Assembly (NCBI GenBank): GCA_016926265.1
Contig: JAFGOW010000131.1
Coordinates: 1 to 38,066, forward strand
DNA length: 38,066 nucleotides
Direction: 5' to 3'
Source of the DNA: Deltaproteobacteria bacterium
GTDB taxonomy: Bacteria > Desulfobacterota > Desulfuromonadia > Desulfuromonadales > JAAYDE01
The translations under genes were made by a program, and so were the position numbers. Shown piece by piece: positions 35,754 through 38,066 of the stretch. Under the pieces are notes generated by a model. It ran no database searches. It saw nothing but the letters and a program-made list of their open reading frames with translations, and was not told where the DNA came from. The first letter of the stretch is position 1, and each line of letters begins with the position of its first letter.

Positions 35754-37034
35754 CTACCCTCCTTTTCCCGACCATGATTCCCGCAGCAGCAGGCTCGACA
35801 GAAAAGCGACGGCGGCGGCGGCGAAAAACAGCCGGAAGGCGCCGCCGTAAGCCGCCGCATAGGTTGCCCCGGAGGCGAGCTGCCGCTCCAGCAGATAGCC
35901 CACCGCCGGCTGCATCAGCGCCCCCCCCAGAAACGGGAAGAAGTTGACAAGCCCCACCGCGGTGCCGGCCAGCTCCACCGGAAACAGTTCCTTGATCAGG
36001 GTGAAGGCGACCGCCACGATGCTGCTGGCGGAAAGGCTCATCAGAAACACCAGCGGATAGAGCCATGGCCGCGAGAGGCTATCCGGAAAGAAGGCGAGGG
36101 GAACGGTCAGCAGAAGAAGCGCCAGGGAGCAGGCCGCCATGACGATCCGGCGGGAGCCGATGCGGTCGGAAAGCAGGCTCAGCAGCGGACTGCCGAAGAT
36201 CATGGCGTAGGCCAGCATGTCCATGACGCGCCCGGCCTCCATCTTGGTCATGGCGTAGACCTGCATCAGGTAGGGCGCCCCCCACAACCCGGCAAAGGAA
36301 AAAAAGAGCCCACAGGTGAAGAAAAACCACAGCGCCAGCGGCCAGAAGGCGCCTCTGGAGAGAATCGCGCCGAGTCCGGCCCAAGCGCTCTGGTTGCGGC
36401 CGCCCCCTGCCGGGGCAACCGCCTGCTCCAGCGCGGGGAACCCTTTTTCTTGCGGGGTGTCGCGGACCACGATCCAGATCAGTGCGGCCAGCGCCAGCGT
36501 GGCGGCGCCGATGGCAAAAAAACTCCCCCGCCACCCGCAGCGGCTGCTGAGAAACGCCAGCGGCGTGGCGGTGATCAGCACCCCGATCCCTCCCAGCGCC
36601 ACCAGCATCCCCGTCACCCGCGAGAATTCGGAGGCCCCGAACCAACAGGTCAGGATCTTGAGGGTCGCCACGAACAGCATCGAGACCCCGATCCCGACCA
36701 GCACCCGGGCCGCGATCGCCCACCCCACCGAGGTAACGGCGCCGAGCCAGATCGAGGCGAGGCCCGCCAGCACGAAACTGGCGGTCACGATGCGGCGCGG
36801 CCCCAGGGAATCGGCCAGCAGTCCGGCGGGGAGCTGCATCAAGGCGTAGGGATAGAAATAACCCGAGGCCAGCAGACCGACCAGGGAGCCGCCGATGCCG
36901 AGATCCGCCATCATGTCGAGAGCCACCACATTGGTGCTGAGGCGGTGGAAATAGACCAGGATGTAGCCGCACGCGAGCAGCCCGAAGACCAGCCGGCGGT
37001 AGCGCAGAAATTTACCGTCCGGCGTCGATGCCAT
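35754..37034 (-). CDS. MFS transporter
   Basis: A 426-residue, twelve-helix major facilitator. The helix 2-3 loop reads GLLADSLGPRRIV and the symmetric loop is LLSDRIGSRRIV, matching the family signature GxLaDrxGrRxxl. FYPYALMQLPAGLLAD and the RVLVGIGVSMLFVATLKILTCWF segments suggest an organic-anion or phosphate-ester type carrier, but the substrate cannot be read. The ATG overlaps the end of the next MFS gene by 23 bases, so the two form an operon. Nothing ties it to the glycan genes. Confidence 0.92.
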   Translation of the reverse strand: MASTPDGKFLRYRRLVFGLLACGYILVYFHRLSTNVVALDMMADLGIGGSLVGLLASGYFYPYALMQLPAGLLADSLGPRRIVTASFVLAGLASIWLGAVTSVGWAIAARVLVGIGVSMLFVATLKILTCWFGASEFSRVTGMLVALGGIGVLITATPLAFLSSRCGWRGSFFAIGAATLALAALIWIVVRDTPQEKGFPALEQAVAPAGGGRNQSAWAGLGAILSRGAFWPLALWFFFTCGLFFSFAGLWGAPYLMQVYAMTKMEAGRVMDMLAYAMIFGSPLLSLLSDRIGSRRIVMAACSLALLLLTVPLAFFPDSLSRPWLYPLVFLMSLSASSIVAVAFTLIKELFPVELAGTAVGLVNFFPFLGGALMQPAVGYLLERQLASGATYAAAYGGAFRLFFAAAAVAFLSSLLLRESWSGKGG

Positions 37035-38066
37035 GATGCTCCTTTTCCGGCGGCGAGCCGCCGCGCAGATTGCCCCGCGCCAGGGAGAAGCCGATCCCCG
37101 CCGCGCACAGGGCGGACATAATACTGAAACAGCGCCGGACCGCCACCGGCAAGGCCGGATGGGTTCCCAGCTCCGCTCCCTTCCCGCCCAGGGTCAGGCT
37201 GAACACCACCAGCACCACCGCCATGCTCGACATCTGGCCGATGAGGCGCATCGCCCCCACCGCGCCGGAAGCGATGCCGAAATGACGCGGTTCCACACTG
37301 CCCATGATGGCGTTCATGTTGGGGGAGGAAAAGAGGGCGAAGCCGACCCCGAGGCAGATCAGGCAGAAAACGACATAGCCGGTCGCCGGCGCCCTCCCCA
37401 TACCGGTCAGCAGCAGCAACGCCAGCGCGCTCACCCCCATGCCGCAGGAGGCGAGAAGGCGCGGCTCCCAGCGGTCGGAGAGACGCCCCGCCAAGGGCGA
37501 GAGCAGTGCCATCGCCAGCGGCTGCCAGAGCAGCACCGTCCCGGCCCGTTCCGGCCCCAGAGCAAGCACGTACTGGAGATGGAGGCTGAGCAGAAACGAG
37601 ACGGCGAAGGTGGCGCCATAGTGGATCAGGGCCGCCAGCGAAGAGAAGGCGAACACCCGGTTATCTCGGAACAGCCGCACCTCGAACAACGGAGAAGCGG
37701 AGCGCAGCTCATGGCGGGCAAAGAGCGCAAAACCGGACAGGCCGAGCAGAACCAGGGCGAGGCCGGGCCAGCCGGGAAGAAGCGACAGGCCGGTCATCAA
37801 AGCGACCAGGGAACCGGCATAGAACAGCGCGCCGGGGCAGTCGAAACGCGCCCTCTCGGCCGCGGCCCATTCGCCGGGAACGGCCGTCGCCAGCAGATAG
37901 AGGATCAGCAGCCCGAAAGGGACGTTGCAGAAAAAGATGCTGCGCCAGCCGAAAACCCCGGTCAGCAGACCGCCGGCATAGGGCCCCGCCGCCAGCCCGA
38001 TATAGACTGCCGCCACATTGAAGCCGATCGCCCGGCCGCGCTCCCCCGCCGGGAAGACCGAGGTGA
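37012..38066 (-). CDS. MFS transporter, DHA2 (EmrB/QacA)-like, 5' end outside the window
   Basis: A C-terminal fragment of at least 350 residues; the frame runs off the right edge (residues such as FPAGERGRAIGFNVAAVYIG are readable up to the end). FPAGERGRAIG, GLAAGPYAGGLL and the following WRSIFFCNVPFGLL are hallmarks of the 14-helix drug:H+ antiporter family. Gln/Pro-rich motifs and helices match an export pump. It overlaps the downstream MFS gene by 23 bases. Substrate is unknown and the true start is not visible. Confidence 0.9.
   Translation of the reverse strand, partial: TSVFPAGERGRAIGFNVAAVYIGLAAGPYAGGLLTGVFGWRSIFFCNVPFGLLILYLLATAVPGEWAAAERARFDCPGALFYAGSLVALMTGLSLLPGWPGLALVLLGLSGFALFARHELRSASPLFEVRLFRDNRVFAFSSLAALIHYGATFAVSFLLSLHLQYVLALGPERAGTVLLWQPLAMALLSPLAGRLSDRWEPRLLASCGMGVSALALLLLTGMGRAPATGYVVFCLICLGVGFALFSSPNMNAIMGSVEPRHFGIASGAVGAMRLIGQMSSMAVVLVVFSLTLGGKGAELGTHPALPVAVRRCFSIMSALCAAGIGFSLARGNLRGGSPPEKEHHGIDAGR

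Overview
The window reads as one piece of a Gram-negative bacterial chromosome of about 60% GC. A PEP-CTERM sorting protein, a WbaP-type exopolysaccharide initiator, a sigma-54 activator and PleD-like cyclases together suggest an environmental proteobacterium or relative, possibly of the Desulfuromonas/Geobacter type. That placement is inference; no rRNA or tRNA gene is present to fix it.

Layout, left to right. (1) 779-3804, plus strand: glutamine-dependent NAD+ synthetase (nadE) and a small secreted PEP-CTERM protein closed by a clear terminator. (2) 3883-7715, minus strand: a complete sulfate ABC importer in the order sbp-cysT-cysW-cysA. It is divergent from a sigma-54-dependent activator (7922-9487, plus strand) that probably controls it. 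(3) 9503-12258, minus strand: cysD and a fused cysN-cysC, which together make PAPS from sulfate and ATP. (4) 12447-31983, minus strand: a roughly 19.5-kb surface-glycan cluster. It holds a phosphoglycosyl transferase, two GDP-mannose dehydratase-family enzymes, six glycosyltransferase genes plus a glycosyltransferase-sulfotransferase fusion, an ABC flippase/exporter, a second sulfotransferase, a sulfatase-fold fragment, a YbhN-type membrane protein, a broken methyltransferase and an ABC-transporter remnant. Two of its genes lie in a strongly AT-rich island (about 23.36-26.59 kb). (5) 32449-34997, plus strand: two tandem REC-REC-GGDEF diguanylate cyclases behind a good sigma-54 promoter candidate. 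(6) 35085-38066, minus strand: a DUF4136 lipoprotein and two MFS transporters, the last cut by the window edge.

How the genes may work together: sulfate is imported, activated by CysD/CysNC to PAPS, and used by the two cluster sulfotransferases to sulfate a WbaP-initiated polysaccharide that probably contains a GDP-mannose-derived 6-deoxyhexose. The c-di-GMP enzymes beside the cluster are plausible regulators. This linked supply line for a sulfated exopolysaccharide is the main candidate for a new system here. The most striking single genes are the glycosyltransferase-sulfotransferase fusion, which keeps what looks like the start signals of a once-separate gene at the junction, and the methyltransferase broken by an in-frame amber codon plus a one-base shift. 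Three sigma-54-like promoters (PEP-CTERM gene, sulfate importer, cyclase pair) hint at shared RpoN control.
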